From the NCBI GenBank assembly GCA_907165135.1, contig OU015566.1, positions 3,784,501-3,848,500 of the forward strand: 64,000 nucleotides of DNA, read 5' to 3'. The notes beneath the pieces are model-generated. The model was not told the DNA's origin, did no database searches, and saw only the letters and a program-made list of their open reading frames with translations. Shown here piece after piece: positions 42,864 through 57,087 of the stretch. The first letter of the stretch is position 1, and every line of letters starts with the position of its first letter. Source of the stretch: Oikopleura dioica. Its lineage: Eukaryota; Chordata; Appendicularia; Copelata; Oikopleuridae. Both the position numbers and the translations under genes were made by a program.

Positions 42864-44187
42864 CTATTCGCAAGTTCCAATTTCTTTGATGTCAGAAAAC
42901 TCCTCGCTACAGCATTGTTGGCGATTTGGGTTGAAGATCAGTCGGAAATTGTTACTGTAATTTCCGCAGCACTGTAAATGCGTTTTCATATTGAGAAAAA
43001 AACATCGATTTTTTGAAAGATTTTTTTCAATTTTTTAAAATTTTTCTGAAAAAATTGAAAAAAAAAATTTGAAAAGCATAATTTTTTTCTTATTTTTGAA
43101 AATAATTAATATCATTATTAATAAATTATTTGAAAAAAGACTGAAAATCGGCGTCCATTTTTTTAATAATTGATTGAAAAAACGCTCCTTTTTGCGATTA
43201 TCTCCTCCATTTCCAGGGACGTGGCAAGTAGCCTGTCGGTCGAAATCATTTTCCTGAATAAAATATTTAAAGATTCGTCTTCTTTTTGTCGTCTCTTCGT
43301 CATTTTACCTCACTCAGGAGCGGATTGTACGTCTCCTCGACTTCTCTCAACTGAAGCGCGAACTGTCTGTCGCATTGGCACAATTTCCATCTTAATAAGT
43401 TACAACAAGTTCGTTTGAAAATAAGGGTGTACCGGCAGGTATTGGGAGTGTTGTAACAAACGATGTCATCGGCTTTTCCGTCGCCGTCGTTGTCGACGAC
43501 GCTCCAGGAGTAACTCTTCATAGTTCCATCGCATTGACCATCTGACTCATCATTTGCGCACCAGTAGCACTAGAAACAAGAGTTTTTTCTGACAAACTTT
43601 TTATATATAATATAATATAAATTAAATTAATTATATAAATTAATATTAATTATATAAATTATATTATATATTTAATTATATGAATATATATTTATAAATA
43701 TATATTTAAAATATAATATAATATTTTTTTATAAAATAAAATTTTTTCCTACCTGTTTCAGTCTTGAGCAAACAGAGTCGATTCCATCTTGCGCCGGCCC
43801 TTTTCCAGCTGTCGAGTCATGAACAGCATAGCCGGGAATGCAGTGGCATCCGTAGAAACAATATCTCTCGAAAAGATAGTCGGTTCGTTGGACTTGCTTG
43901 ACCATTTCCGCCAATTGGAGCAGTTTTCGTGCTGTTCCGAATTCGCGTCTTTCCGTCGTCGAGAGCTCGAAACCCGACTTCATTTTCGAATAAGTGGAGC
44001 TGATGATGTCCCACTGTCCGCCCAATCGCTCGCCGATATAGCTCGGTCGACGACGAGAAAGGACCAGCTGGTTTGGATCGATGTGCGCGTCGAGAAGCAT
44101 TTGCGTCGCGTTGAAATCGCCGTGATTCTGCGCCGGAAGCGAGAAAGAAAAGGAGAAAAACGAGGAAATGATGCCGGAGAGCTTCAT
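42864..44187 (-). CDS. Secreted PLA2-like protein lacking the canonical active-site His
   Basis: Five exons, minus strand: 43753-44187, 43433-43569, 43309-43390, 43188-43253 and 42864-42971; 275 residues. A signal peptide is followed by about 105 residues and then a secreted PLA2-like core, YCFYGCHCIPG...GKGPAQDGIDSVCSRLKQCYWC. The Ca-loop-like Cys/Gly pattern is kept, but the usual CC..HD helix reads VCSRLKQC, so the catalytic His-Asp pair is absent. A calcium-loop-like DNDGDGKADD follows. The C-terminus is a separate Cys-rich module, CCGNYSNNFRLIF...QQCC. I infer a non-enzymatic binding or matrix role. Intron 4 requires a GA donor (AAAAAG|GAGCGT). Intron 1 is a long AT repeat. The PLA2 resemblance is by motif only and could be a distant fold. 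Confidence 0.7.
43597..43745. repeat. AT/TA-rich low-complexity tract in PLA2-like intron 1
   Basis: Almost pure A/T with TATATAA and AATATAT words, filling the intron. Confidence 0.85.
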
Positions 44188-46000
44188 TTTTTGGCTTTTC
44201 TTTTTCTAAAAGCTGAAAATGGAGTATTTAATATTACCTGGATGAGAAGAGCGCGCGGTTGGTTTTCGTAATCGGCCGCAGGAAGAGCTTAACAATTCAA
44301 CGTTTTATACTGTTTTATTTGATTCCCAGCGCTTTCGAAAAAAAATTATTAACGAAAAATGAAATGTGATCATATTTATTTTTTCCTCAAAAAGTCATTT
44401 TTTGGCCCAAAATTTCGATTCGAGAATTTTTCAAAAAGAAGAGATGATTTCTAAAGGGCATTAACTTGATAAAAAAATGAAACTTATTATCAATTTGATA
44501 CCCTTAAGAAGTCATCTCTTCCTCTGTTATATTAATATTCTCGATTCGAAATTTTGGGCCAAAAAATAGTTATTTTAGGAAAAATAAGCCCAATTTCAAA
44601 ATTACCGACTGTAATTTCAAAATAAATAAAACAACTTATTCCTTGCAAATAAAAATCTTTTTTTGTTTTTATTTTACCTGTTGATGAAAAGTAAAAATTT
44701 CTTCTTCTCTCGAATAAAAAACAAAAAACAAGTCAATAAGTTCTGATTTGGTCTTTCACAAGATCGCGATTTTTGTCTGATGCAATGGATTTCGACCAGA
44801 TGATTTTTATAAAGAACCGCGCGCGCTTTTTTTCTACGCGGTGGGGCGCGAGAGCATTCCTGGCGCAGTTTCTAGCGCTTGCGAAGCTAAGCGTTTTTGG
44901 GGTTGAGTTGAATTTTGTGGTCGACCTCCGAAGGGTTAGATTCAATTTGAGATTGGAGAAAAAACTTTAGACTCGAGAATTTAAAATCATCAGCATTTTG
45001 AGCCAGAATCTTAAAGGTCTTTTTCTAAAAGCCGCTGAGCGGCTTTTTTAACCCTAGCCGGCAAAAATGATTTTTCAATTCGGCTTTGCTAGTTTTTATA
45101 AAGACTCGATTGTTAATTTCGCGAAGCAAAAATTTTTCAGTTTCAATTTTTATTAGAACGGCGGATCGGCTTCGTGAGCCTTTTTTAGAGCTGGTTGTTT
45201 AAGCGCATTATCTTTTGGCGCTTTTCTGGCGGTTGCTTTGCTAAAAAACGGCGATCGCCAGGCTCCACGTTATAAAAGTGACAATTTAATCCTCCAGTGG
45301 GCCGCTCTCGATTGCGTGAAATCATTGAAGTCCTCGAAGTGATCGAGCAGCGACCAAGTGAGCCAAATTCGGCCACTCACTCGAATTCCAGCCAGGATAA
45401 ACTCAGACGCAAAAACGAGGAGTTGTTAAGAAAGCAAAGCCCAACGAGCGGGGAAAATATCCAATGAACTATAATTTGCACTTTCGAATTGGACCATCAG
45501 GGCATTCAATGAATTCATGCACTTTTTGAAAAAAAACGGACTTTTACTTTTCATCATTTTTTAGATTTTTTTCTCTCACCATTCCCATCGACCCCAAATA
45601 CCGCAGCAGCTGTTTGGATCCTCCCTAGACATCCCCAGTTGTAGATTATCCATTTCAGATTGCAATGCATTCAGTCCGAAATAGATTCATCAGCAAAACA
45701 CTTTCTTTCTCAACATAATCAATTGTCAAATCGACAGCGATGGGGATGATTAGAAAGCTATGCCTGTACAATTTGTCAGTGAGACGGATTTATTTCGATG
45801 GACAAAGGGATGAGAAGGATGAGACTGAACTCAGTATTTATAAAAAGAGCGGAAAGAAAAGAGAGAATAATCAAAACCGAGATAAAATCGAGAAAAAAAT
45901 GCGCTGTATTTTTCATTTCCTCGCGTTTTTCTCATCTTTTTTCCTTTGGGTAAAATCTTGTTTTTTGTCTTCTAAGAAGCTTCTTCGTTTTAGGTACAGT
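44188..46000. other. Intergenic with a large palindrome
   Basis: No supported gene. Holds a fold-back element (44375-44588), a family A core hairpin (AAAAGCCGCTGAGCGGCTTTTTT near 45027-45050), and TTATAAAAG at about 45271 without a convincing frame behind it. Confidence 0.5.
44375..44588. repeat. Fold-back element
   Basis: Inverted arms of about 55 nt: 44375-44431 (TTTTTTGGCCCAAAATTTCG core) and 44534-44588 (CGAAATTTTGGGCCAAAAAA core). Nested GAAGAGATGA/TCATCTCTTC arms lie inside. Confidence 0.75.
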
Positions 46001-46162
46001 ATGGGAACTGTTGGATACGGAGTGATTCCCCAGCATCACAAATCTAGCCCGATGAAGATCATCGAGTACAAGAAGAAACGTGCTTTCAAACCGACTTCTG
46101 GGAAGAAAATCGGAAGAACTGGAAATGCCGAGTTCAATCGATTGCTGAATTTATATCTTTGA
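46001..46162 (+). CDS. 53-residue basic protein, unknown
   Basis: ATG at 46001, 11 nt after a strong acceptor (CTTCGTTTTAG|GTACAGT), which would suit cis- or trans-splicing to a short leader. The protein MGTVGYGVIPQHHKSSP... is rich in Lys/Arg with KKKRAFKPTSGKKIGRTG and no Cys. Open frame extends upstream to 45740 but looks non-coding. No family recognised; an AATAAA lies just after the stop. Confidence 0.45.
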   Translation: MGTVGYGVIPQHHKSSPMKIIEYKKKRAFKPTSGKKIGRTGNAEFNRLLNLYL

Positions 46163-48488
<2,326 letters not shown>

Positions 48489-51400
48489 GAATTTTTCTGA
48501 AGAATCGACCACTAATAAATCTCTTCATCAAATTTTTGCTCATTATGTCAACTTTTCATGTACCCATATTTCCAATAAATACAGTATGAAAATCTCGCAT
48601 CAAGCAAAAATCTCCTTCTTTCCAAGACTTCGGAAGGAAGAATCCTCCATCTTCCTTCCTTCATCTTAGCCCACTTCACGGACCCATTTAATCCATAAAC
48701 GAACACGTTTTCGTAGACTAAATAATATTCATAAGTTCGCATTTGCCCGTTTTTATCAGCCGATAAAGTCGAGAGTAATCGAAAGAGTAAAGAGTGACAC
48801 TCGCTCTTGCTTATGTCAGGAAGTACGTCCTGGGAGCAGGTGTAAGTTTTTACGGTAGATAAAACATAATCGGGAAGTTACAATACTATTGCATGGCGTG
48901 GTAAGACAATTGTCCTATTTCCCTTCTTATGTTTTTCGAGCCAGTGAGAACGGATGATCTATTTTTCCCGTTATTCAAGAGCCGGATTTCGATACAGACT
49001 GTACAGTAATTCGGGCTTTTCATAATACAAGTGACCTAGATTAATACCTGTTATTACAGTAAGGGAGACACAATGACTCATGCGCATGAAAAAAAACGTG
49101 CGAAAATAGAAACAAAGCTCCTGTGGGTCCCGTCAATTCGTGGCACCGACATGACCACGAATTGACCGCCAGTACTTGATCAGTTCCAGTTGTTTGAATT
49201 ATTGAAAAGGGAGTTGTTGATTTGGATTCGCTGAAGTTCGTCACCTTGACTTGTTGCGAAAAGGAATTTCGGAATTATCATAACGCGACTTTTTGATTCT
49301 TTTTTTCCTGCCTTTGCTTTTTCTTCGCTGGTTTTCGTTGCGATACCCTTAAGAAAAAATCTCTCTTTGGAGCACTTGGATCAAAAACGAAGAATTTGCA
49401 TTCGATAAATTCTTGAGACTTTATTCGATGACGATTTTCAATTTCTATTTCTTTATTCGCTGCATTCCAATTCCTTTCTTACGCAAAAAAAATTGGGCAA
49501 GCCAAAAGCAAATTGCAAAATTGAAGAACGTGTAACGTTATTTGAGCTAAGATTCTCGCGCTCTCGAGGAAAATAAGACGCTGATTGACGGTGCTTATGA
49601 ACAAGCCACTCTGTTCGGCCAAGTGTCCACAAAATTAACAACACTTTTGGGTTAGCTCATCTTTCAAGCTAAAGTATACTCGGTTCTTCAAATTCTTGAG
49701 GGAAAGAACTCTTGCTTGCCATAGGAAATAATTCATAATCCTGCCCCAGATCAGGGCTCTGCAACCTGGGTAGAAAACCTGAGTCAGGTTCTGAAGAATT
49801 AAAACGAAAAGCCGCGTAGCGGCTTTTTTTCAGAAACGAAGACGCGGAGCGGCTTTGCCATTTTTTAAAAGATATCGAAAGAAAATCAAGCGAAGCCGCT
49901 TTGCGGCTTCGTTCTTAAAAAAAGCCGCTACGCGGCTTTTCGATTTAACTCTTCTAAACCTGACTCAGGTTTTCCACACAAGTTGCCGAGCCAAGCCCGA
50001 GAAATCAGGGCTCAACTCGGGAATCTGTGATGAAAACCTGAGTCAGGGTCCTTGATTTTTCTAGGAACCTGAGTCAGGTTTTTAACATAGTTCATTTGTA
50101 AACTAGTGGGAGCCTTGTGTATCCCTTTTTTTATCTAAGCAAGGATATATTGCATTTCGCGGAAGTTTGCCATCACATTTGTTTTATTACGTGTTATGAG
50201 AACTAGGGGATTCGCCTTGAATACTTTAATTGACTCCGGAAAAAGAGGACGATTGGCGCGCACCATTTATCGCGATCCCAGTTCATCCCTTAGATCCATC
50301 CTTTCAGCAACGTTTTCCTTTTCCTTGATGCAGGATCTACCCTCTTTCTAGGGCAAGCTGGGGGCAATAAGAATTCAAAATATTCGAGAAAGCAAGGAGC
50401 ATACAATTTGTTTCTTACGCGCGACAGAAGAAGCAAATTTCTCGCAAATAGTTTTTTTCCCGTAAAAAAACGTGAGACGCGGCGAAGAATTTTCGAACTA
50501 GTGTAAAAACGAAAAAAGCCAGATGCGGGAATTTTTGACGAGTAAGAAAATATCACTGGGTCGTTACTTATACAACTTTTTTTGCCAGGTAGATAGGTGC
50601 GACCGTAAGGGTATTTCCGCAATATTTACCTTACGCAAGGAAAATATTTATAAGGCGTTTCGCGGTGTATACCCTTAAACAAGGTACACGTCTTGTATTT
50701 GTTGAACGTTTCAAATTGATTTAACAATAGTTTATTTAAGGATCCCCCCGTCGACCATGGCCAAATTTCAAATTTTCAAACAACGATTTTGCCCCTTACA
50801 CCCTTAAGGCTACCTGGGTCGAGATGGCCATCTTTGAGGGTAAATTACTACCCTTTATTTCTTACGAAAAATGCCCTTTAATAGCTAATTCAATAGATCT
50901 ATCCTAGATCTCGGATCGTGACAGAGCATTTTTTTCGATTTCAAAATTTTTTTTCAGAAAATTTGCCCTCAAAGTTGGCCTCTCGGTCTAAAATGGCCAT
51001 TTTCAACGCTAAATTCAGGCGAAAATTTTCATACAAACCTATTTTTCCTTTTTGGATACATAAAGTCAAAAGCCTGCTCTACAATCGTGACAGAGCAGAT
51101 ATTTGGATTTCGAAGGTTTTTTTAACAAAATTTTCAAAAGATTGGTCTAGTCTTCACAAATTCCGCATTTTTGCTTGGTAAGCTTCCATTTTCCCCGGTT
51201 TTGAACTGAATTTAATTTTCTGGGGCAATTTTAAGCTTCACTACGATGTTAACCAGGCCATAAGCTTTTATTTAAGCCCTTAATCAGCAAAATCGGAGAT
51301 GAAAATTTTTCCGTCAAAATTTGAGGCGCTAGCATTTCCTATAGATTTTATACTTTACAGTGGTTTTTGACCGTGAAAACGTTTAGATAGCCATAGGGTC

Positions 51401-52186
51401 ATTATAGAGTTTTTTGTTCCTCAGAACCTGAAGAATTCGATTCTTTGGTCAGAAAATGGTTTAAGGGGGTACCCAAACTCGACCTAGGTACCCTTAAGAC
51501 TCCAAGTGAATTTGGTATCTGAATGTAGCTAAGAACGAGTTCTAGCGCAAAAAATGGTTTATTTTTGGATACCCTTAAGAGGAGATCCTTAAATGAGACC
51601 TTAAATATTGATCAGAAATCAGAACTTTTGAATTTTCCTCAATAAAATAACACTTTCTTGTTTGATTTTTTTTTGAAAACAAGGCATTTTTTGAAACTTA
51701 CGCAAGTTTCTAGTTCTTGAGTTCTGTCCGCTCCAGCCAGCAGATGTCAAATTGATCCCTGCCGTGGCCCGGGCTGAATTGGATGGCCTAAGACATTCTC
51801 CCAAACACTTCACAAAACCAACAAAGCTGGAGTGCCAACCAGCGTGGAAAATATTTTTATTGAATCTGCCATTTGTAGCAGCTCTGTTTTCCAACTTTTA
51901 GAATGCACGATTTTTCGCTTCGATGGCAAAAAATGACACTTTATTTTGAAAATTACTTTTTGAAAAAAGGGAAAATGAATCTCAACATGAAAATTGATCG
52001 TTTTTATGACTATTGAAAAATAGACTTGACGCAACTTTCAACTCTTGTAACACCATTGAATCGCGGCCAACAATCATAAAAATCGACCCAACGCGAATCA
52101 AGTTTGGAAGTAGTATAAATTTTATTTTACCACATCAGATCGGTTCAGAAATTAATCAGAAAGAAAAAAAATTCGGCGAGAGAAAA
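48489..52186. other. Repeat-rich intergenic region
   Basis: No firm gene in 3.7 kb. Holds a family A element (49752-50000) with an additional arm to about 50095. It also has a block at 50740-51180 with repeated ATGGCCAT and ATCGTGACAGAGCA words, and several TACCCTTAAG boundary words (49345, 50675, 50803, 51488, 51570). A minus-strand frame at 51620-51900 has Cys/Trp content but no start or family match. Confidence 0.5.
49752..50095. repeat. MITE family A, long palindromic copy
   Basis: GGGCTCTGCAACCTGGGTAG and GTCAGGTTCTGAAG on the left; two GCCGC..GCGGC hairpins facing each other in the middle; CCTGACTCAGGTTTTCCAC and GTTGCCGAGCC on the right. A second CTGAGTCAGG pair follows at 50036-50080. 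Confidence 0.8.
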
Positions 52187-52528
52187 ATGGATGAACTAGA
52201 ATCGGCCCTAACACCACCAGAAACTGGAGATTTCGATACAGGTAATTACGGTCAGAAAACTAAAGAAGCTTAACAACTACTTTCTTTGTCTCTAGAATCG
52301 GACGATTTCATAGAAGATACCCTAAATGAGCTGTCCGACTTCGATGAAGAAATAAACTTCGATGCCTTCGAGAACCCAAACGAAGTGCGACAACGACTAT
52401 CCCGCCGAGAATCCCGTCTTTCTCAAGTCTCCCAGACAGGCCGCAAGAAGGGCAAAAGAAAGGGGCAGCGACAAAGCAAAGTCTGGAAAAAGGGGTGGCA
52501 GCGAAAATGGACAAGTTCGAAGCGATGA
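52187..52528 (+). CDS. Small acidic-then-basic protein, unknown
   Basis: Two exons, 52187-52241 and 52296-52528, GT-AG and in phase; 95 residues. The N-terminal half is acidic (SDDFIEDTLNELSDFDEE). The C-terminal half is basic and Gln/Lys-rich (RKKGKRKGQRQSKVWKKG) and could bind nucleic acid. No family recognised. An overlapping frame after about 52440 is also open, so an additional intron cannot be excluded. Confidence 0.45.
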
Positions 52529-52665
52529 GATGAATACTTCTTGTTTTAGGAAAATTGGCAGTGAAATTGTTAAATACAGTGAAACCACTCGTTAGTCGTC
52601 TTCTTGTAAACTCGAGCAGCTAATTTGCAGGCCGATGGAAAAACTCGAGTTGAGAGTCGATTCCG

Positions 52666-53281
52666 TTAGGGACGGTTTGCAAAGTCGGTCGAATCTTTGA
52701 AAGAATCAATTTTCTCCCTGTAGAAAAAGAAGAGGGCTTACGAATGAGATTCACGAAGCGAAGTAGACTCATTGACGGAAAGATTATCTTCCGAGTTCGA
52801 AATTTGAAACGAGACTCTTCTTTTTTCATTGAAGAAATTTGGCACTTCAAGAACTGGTTCAAACGAAAGCTGGTTCGAAATCGTCCGGTTTCTTCTTATT
52901 CCCAACGGAGCTTCAAGAAATCTGAAAGAGAGGGGGAAAGATGGAAGGGAGAAAAAGGACTTACGCTCTAGAATCCAGCGATTTGAAGACATTTTCCGAC
53001 TCCGAGTGGCTCAAATTGGAGACGGACTTTGGCGACCCTCGAGGCGTTGGAGTAAATCGATGAATCGAAAAAGGGTTGAGCTTGTACGAATCTGCTGATT
53101 CACGACTTTCTCTAAGCTTGGACAACAAGTTCTTTTGCGCTGTTTTATGATTGCTTACGTGATTGAAGGAATTTTCTCTTGGGCGGATCGAGAGAGCTGA
53201 ATTTGGGCGTGAATTTCGCGATGCGTCTTCATTTTCGTACTCAATACTTATTTCGGGGATATTGGCGCTTGTTACGTCCAT
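52666..53281 (-). CDS. Ser-rich protein, unknown
   Basis: Three exons, minus strand: about 52965-53281, 52742-52910 and 52666-52717; about 178 residues. Starts MDVTSANIPEISIEYENED and is rich in Ser/Asn/Arg with several RxxS sites (RGSPKS, KRRVSF). The first junction is in phase only with a donor two bases before the obvious GTAAG (CTA|GAGCGT, a GA donor); the second is GT-AG. No domain seen; it may be a disordered phosphoprotein. It faces the acidic/basic gene at 52187 tail to tail. Confidence 0.45.
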
Positions 53282-53515
53282 CGAATTTCGATCATTGAGG
53301 GTTGACAGAACTGATGTTATTTTCTTATTTTAGGTTTTCGCTAAAGCTTCATAAAAATTCGACCAATCAGAGGTCTTGATGAAAAGGGTCGTTATTCTGA
53401 TACACGGGAGTAGAGAATGACATTGAGTACAGTTCCTGAGATATTAAACAACGCTTCTGAATGACGACGAACATGCTGAAAGAACTCGGCCTTTATGACA
53501 GTCACAAACATTCAG

Positions 53516-55405
53516 TTACAACGAGGACATAAATAATAGATATTTTGATTGATTAAATTGACTTTGAACCATTTCCTGAGATGCTCTTCTTAATTTGCTT
53601 GTCGTATAATTTTTGATTTCAGCATCAGGATCACCCGTCCAGGGAAAAATCATGCGCTTCCATGTTGAGTGGCAGAATATGCAGCAAGTAAGGTTCGCAA
53701 GAGCATCGATTACATAACCGTTGTTGACGAAGACGATTGGTTTCGTGTCTTGGAAGGTTATCTTTAACCTGGATATTTCCTTGATTTCAGTTATAACATG
53801 TTGTTTTTGCTTGAAATTGAATTATCCAGTCATAAAAGAGAATGCAGCATAAATCTGTGACTGTGCAGCAAGTCGCTAGAATCGTACATCGTCTCAAAAG
53901 TCGATACATGCCTTCTTGCTGAAGAGGATTCGTCGCGGAAATGTGCTTCGGATGCAATTTCAAGGGATAGAGAAACAGGAAGAGAAGGAGGGATTGAATA
54001 AAGACCATCGATCCAAGTCCAAGCTACAAATTGAAAAATGAGCTTTTGGACATTTCGAGACATCTAGATACATCTCAAGACATCTCAAGACATCTAAGAA
54101 CATCTTAAGACATCTGAGAAGATTTGCATACATCAAAACAAATCTCTGTGATAGAGGGACATCAAAAGACATCTTAGGACATCTCTAGACATCCAAAGAC
54201 ATCCAAGGACATTCTAAGACATCTTAAGACATTTCTTCATCTATTCAATGATTATCTCACCCATAAGCTCCATTCATCATCGTCCTGGAAACAGATTCCT
54301 TCGAAATATCCATTTTCCTTCCGTTTACCACAAATGATCACTTTTGGGTCGAAGAAATGAGGCGCTACAGTGATATTCGAAGCAGTAACAACAAAAATGA
54401 TCGCTGCCAAAGTGAACTTGTTCAGTTTCCGGGACCATTCGGGAAAGTTGTCGGAGAGAATCGGATCCTGGTAGAATTTATTTTGACGAAGCCAGAGAAA
54501 CAGGTAGATGAAGTAGAAAGTCGTGATGAAAATGACGTTACTGTTCTTTGGCTTCAAAAATAATTTCGGATTTTGGGAATTTCGAAAAAGGTTGAAGCAT
54601 GCCTGGCTAATCTTCTCGGTCACCCGGCATTTTAAATGACTCATGTTTTGTTGGTAGTTTGACCAGACGAGGAAGGAGCATAGAATGATGTCGAGGAAGG
54701 AGACAAGGAGGAGTAAGGCGAAAGAAACGCGCCGTAGTTTTGGTTTGAAAGGACTTTCATGAGATCATAAGAGTTATATAACATTAGTTGGGACATGTTA
54801 GGGACATTTAAAGACATTTTAATACATCTAGGGATATCTTCAGACATCTAGAGACATTTGAAGACATCTAGAGACATCTGAAGACATCTAGAGACATTCA
54901 AAGACATCTGGATACATCCAAAGACATCTGGATACATCCAAAGACATTTATCGACGTTGTTATCTTTTCCATTAAAAATGTTTTCTGATCTCAATCCTGA
55001 ATTCTCCAAATCTAAAAGAATAAACCGACAACGCACAAAACAGATAAATCGCGATAATAAGGCTCACCCCTGCAATATTGCCGGAAACAATCTAAAACAA
55101 CTCAAAATGTAAAAGATCCAAAATTATGTGATTCCAACCTGTTCAACTTTATGATCTCTGTATTGAGTAAAATTTCCTTCCTGATCCCAGCAAAATTGTT
55201 CCAAGCTTTCATTTTTCATTTTCATTTCTCGTTTTTTCCCGTTTTTTTTGGAATTTATTTGAAGAACAAGTATTGAAAGAACCGCTGAATAAGAAAAGTA
55301 AGTGACAAGTGCATCGATTCGAAATTGAATTAAAGCCGCTTGTGAGCTTTTATCTTTTTTATTCGTGTCTCTGAAAGATTCTGAATGTGCTGCGGCCTGG
55401 GGCAC
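53516..55405 (-). CDS. Multi-pass membrane protein, probably 7TM receptor-like
   Basis: Minus-strand exons: 55139-55405 (5' end open, no ATG found), 54997-55091, 54261-54753, 53811-54023 and 53516-53761; more than 430 residues, in phase. At least seven hydrophobic helices can be counted, among them TYFSYSAVLSILVLQI, VSLIIAIYLFCALSVY, FALLLLVSFLDIILC, FITTFYFIYLFLWL, FTLAAIIFVVTAS, VFIQSLLLFLFLYPL and ILATCCTVTDLCCILF. After them comes a segment resembling a GPCR seventh helix and helix 8 (VIDALANLTCCIFCHST). Loops hold paired Cys. Intron 2 reads GA-AG (TTCAG|GATTGA) and intron 4 GC-AG. Introns 2 and 3 contain GACATC satellite arrays. I cannot name a receptor family, and a transporter is possible. 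Confidence 0.6.
54034..54237. repeat. GACATCT satellite array, intron 3 of the 7TM gene
   Basis: Some eighteen imperfect copies of a 9-12 nt AGACATCT(C/A)AA unit. The gene's own splice sites lie just outside the array. Confidence 0.85.
54795..54950. repeat. GACATCT satellite array, intron 2 of the 7TM gene
   Basis: About twelve copies of AGACATCTAG/AGACATTTG units, the same family as the array at 54034-54237. Confidence 0.85.
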
Positions 55406-56421
55406 GTGTGCCAGGCGCTCGGAGGAGAAGCGGGTCAGCGAAAAGTTAATTTAGTCGGATAAGGTTCAATTAGACCAGTTTATAGCGGCTTTATCAAGAT
55501 GCATAAAATCTTGAGTGACGGGCGGGCCAGATAAAATAGGATTTTTCTATATTGAATGCGATAAAAAATATTTATAAGTTGAAACGAAAACTCCAGATGA
55601 AGATTTTTATTTAAAATTCTAGTGCCAATTTGAATAGAAATAAAATCTATCTAATAAGACCATGTGAAAACGCTGATTTTTCAACAATTGAAATCAAGGA
55701 AGACTTTTAAAAATCATGAAAAATCGCTAAAATTGTCCCTTTTTGGGCCGCTTCACCAATATGGGTTAATTTTCAAACCTTTTTTTTTGTGAAAATTTAA
55801 CCTTTTGAATGGATTTGAAAAGTATTTTCTTTTGAATTTTTTTCTTTGAATTCTCTTGTCGCAATTCTTATCGCAATAAGTTAAGGGTACTGATTGGGCG
55901 AATTAGATGCGATTTTCATTTCTTATCCTAACCATGGCCCACTTTGCCACCTGTCGACGCCACAAATCATCAGACTCGTTAGTCCCTTAAATGTTTCTCT
56001 TGTCTTTGCTGCTCCCTCAAAATTAGTGACTTATTCACTTCTCGCATTCTTGCCATTTTTCTCTAGAATTTGAATTTTGAGGAAATTTTTGAAAAAAAAT
56101 TTCTTCAGTTTTGAACACAACTCAACATTTTTCTTTCCGAAAAGGCGAATGAATTCATTTTTATGAAAAAATAAACAAAAATAATTTTACGGAAAAAATT
56201 TTGTTATCAAAAATGTTTGATGTGGACACCATAATCGGTGATTTTACCTGATTGGTGTGCAATTTTTAGTCGTCCTTAAGGTCGTACAAGAAATCGACTA
56301 TGAGGAAAACCGGGACGTAATTCTGACCATACTCGCCGTATGGGCTATCCTGGAGACATATGGGTAATACTGAGTCGTAATAACTGTCACTAATATTTTT
56401 CAAATTGTTTATTTATCAGAT
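55406..56421. other. Intergenic, AT-rich
   Basis: No gene seen; probably contains the missing 5' end of the 7TM-like gene. Long T and A runs at 55780-55860 and 56085-56215. Confidence 0.45.
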
Positions 56422-56726
56422 CTAATTAGAAGAGTTTTCAATAAGATCAAGGATGAACTCAATTTCTTTCATGAAAACGAACGAAGCCCTTATGACCTCA
56501 GCATCGTCCACAATGTCGGGTAAATTGAGCATGTTTCGAAGCATCTGAATGCAGTCCCTTTCGGAATTCAGCGAAGAAAAATCGAAGCTTTCGCCGTTCA
56601 TTAACTTTCTTCTTAGACAAATGTCTCCCTTTGAAATAAAAAATCTACTTTTTATTTATAGTCAAAACACGCAAACCTAAGTCGATTGTACAGTTGGATA
56701 AACAAGATTCTGATCACCAACGTCAT
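56422..56726 (-). CDS. Small helical protein, unknown
   Basis: Two exons, minus strand: 56677-56726 and 56422-56611, GT-AG and in phase; 79 residues. It starts MTLVIRILFIQLYNRLRRK, then SLNSERDCIQMLRNMLNLP and an amphipathic helix (MKEIEFILDLIENSSN). The codon pattern looks coding. No family recognised. The acceptor used is TCTAAG at 56612; an AAAG at 56634 would leave a stop in frame. Confidence 0.5.
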
Positions 56727-57087
56727 GCTTCCAGTATTTGTAACTTACAAATTTTGTAAGTATGATCAGTCTCCCATTAGGGTGGCTCACTTTTTCAACA
56801 ATTTCTCATCAAAAGAAATTGAAGAAGAATCAACTGTGAACCCTTCTGATTTCGAATAAGACGTCATAATTACGAGCGCAAATGTCCCAATGATTCGTTT
56901 TTCAATGAGCCTGGTGCGCGATGCATTCTACGATATTTACATACTCGTAATGCGGAGAGTTAATATTTGCCCTTTCCATTCTCATCTTGCACCATTTCTC
57001 GCAAAAAATAGCCTTATTCTTGGATAATTTTCGTGGTTTCTTCCGACGAGAGATTGCTAATAAGAAGAAACGAAGGGGATCGAAAAC

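Noticed and set aside
45185-45376. 63-residue minus-strand frame near a TTATAAAAG
   Set aside because: The TATA-like word is inside the frame in the wrong place, and no signal peptide, domain or intron supports it.
51619-52034. Minus-strand frames with Trp/Cys content
   Set aside because: No start, splice partner or family match.
54641-54847. Ser-rich 68-residue minus-strand frame
   Set aside because: Overlaps the membrane-protein exon in another frame, and the satellite supplies its first codons.
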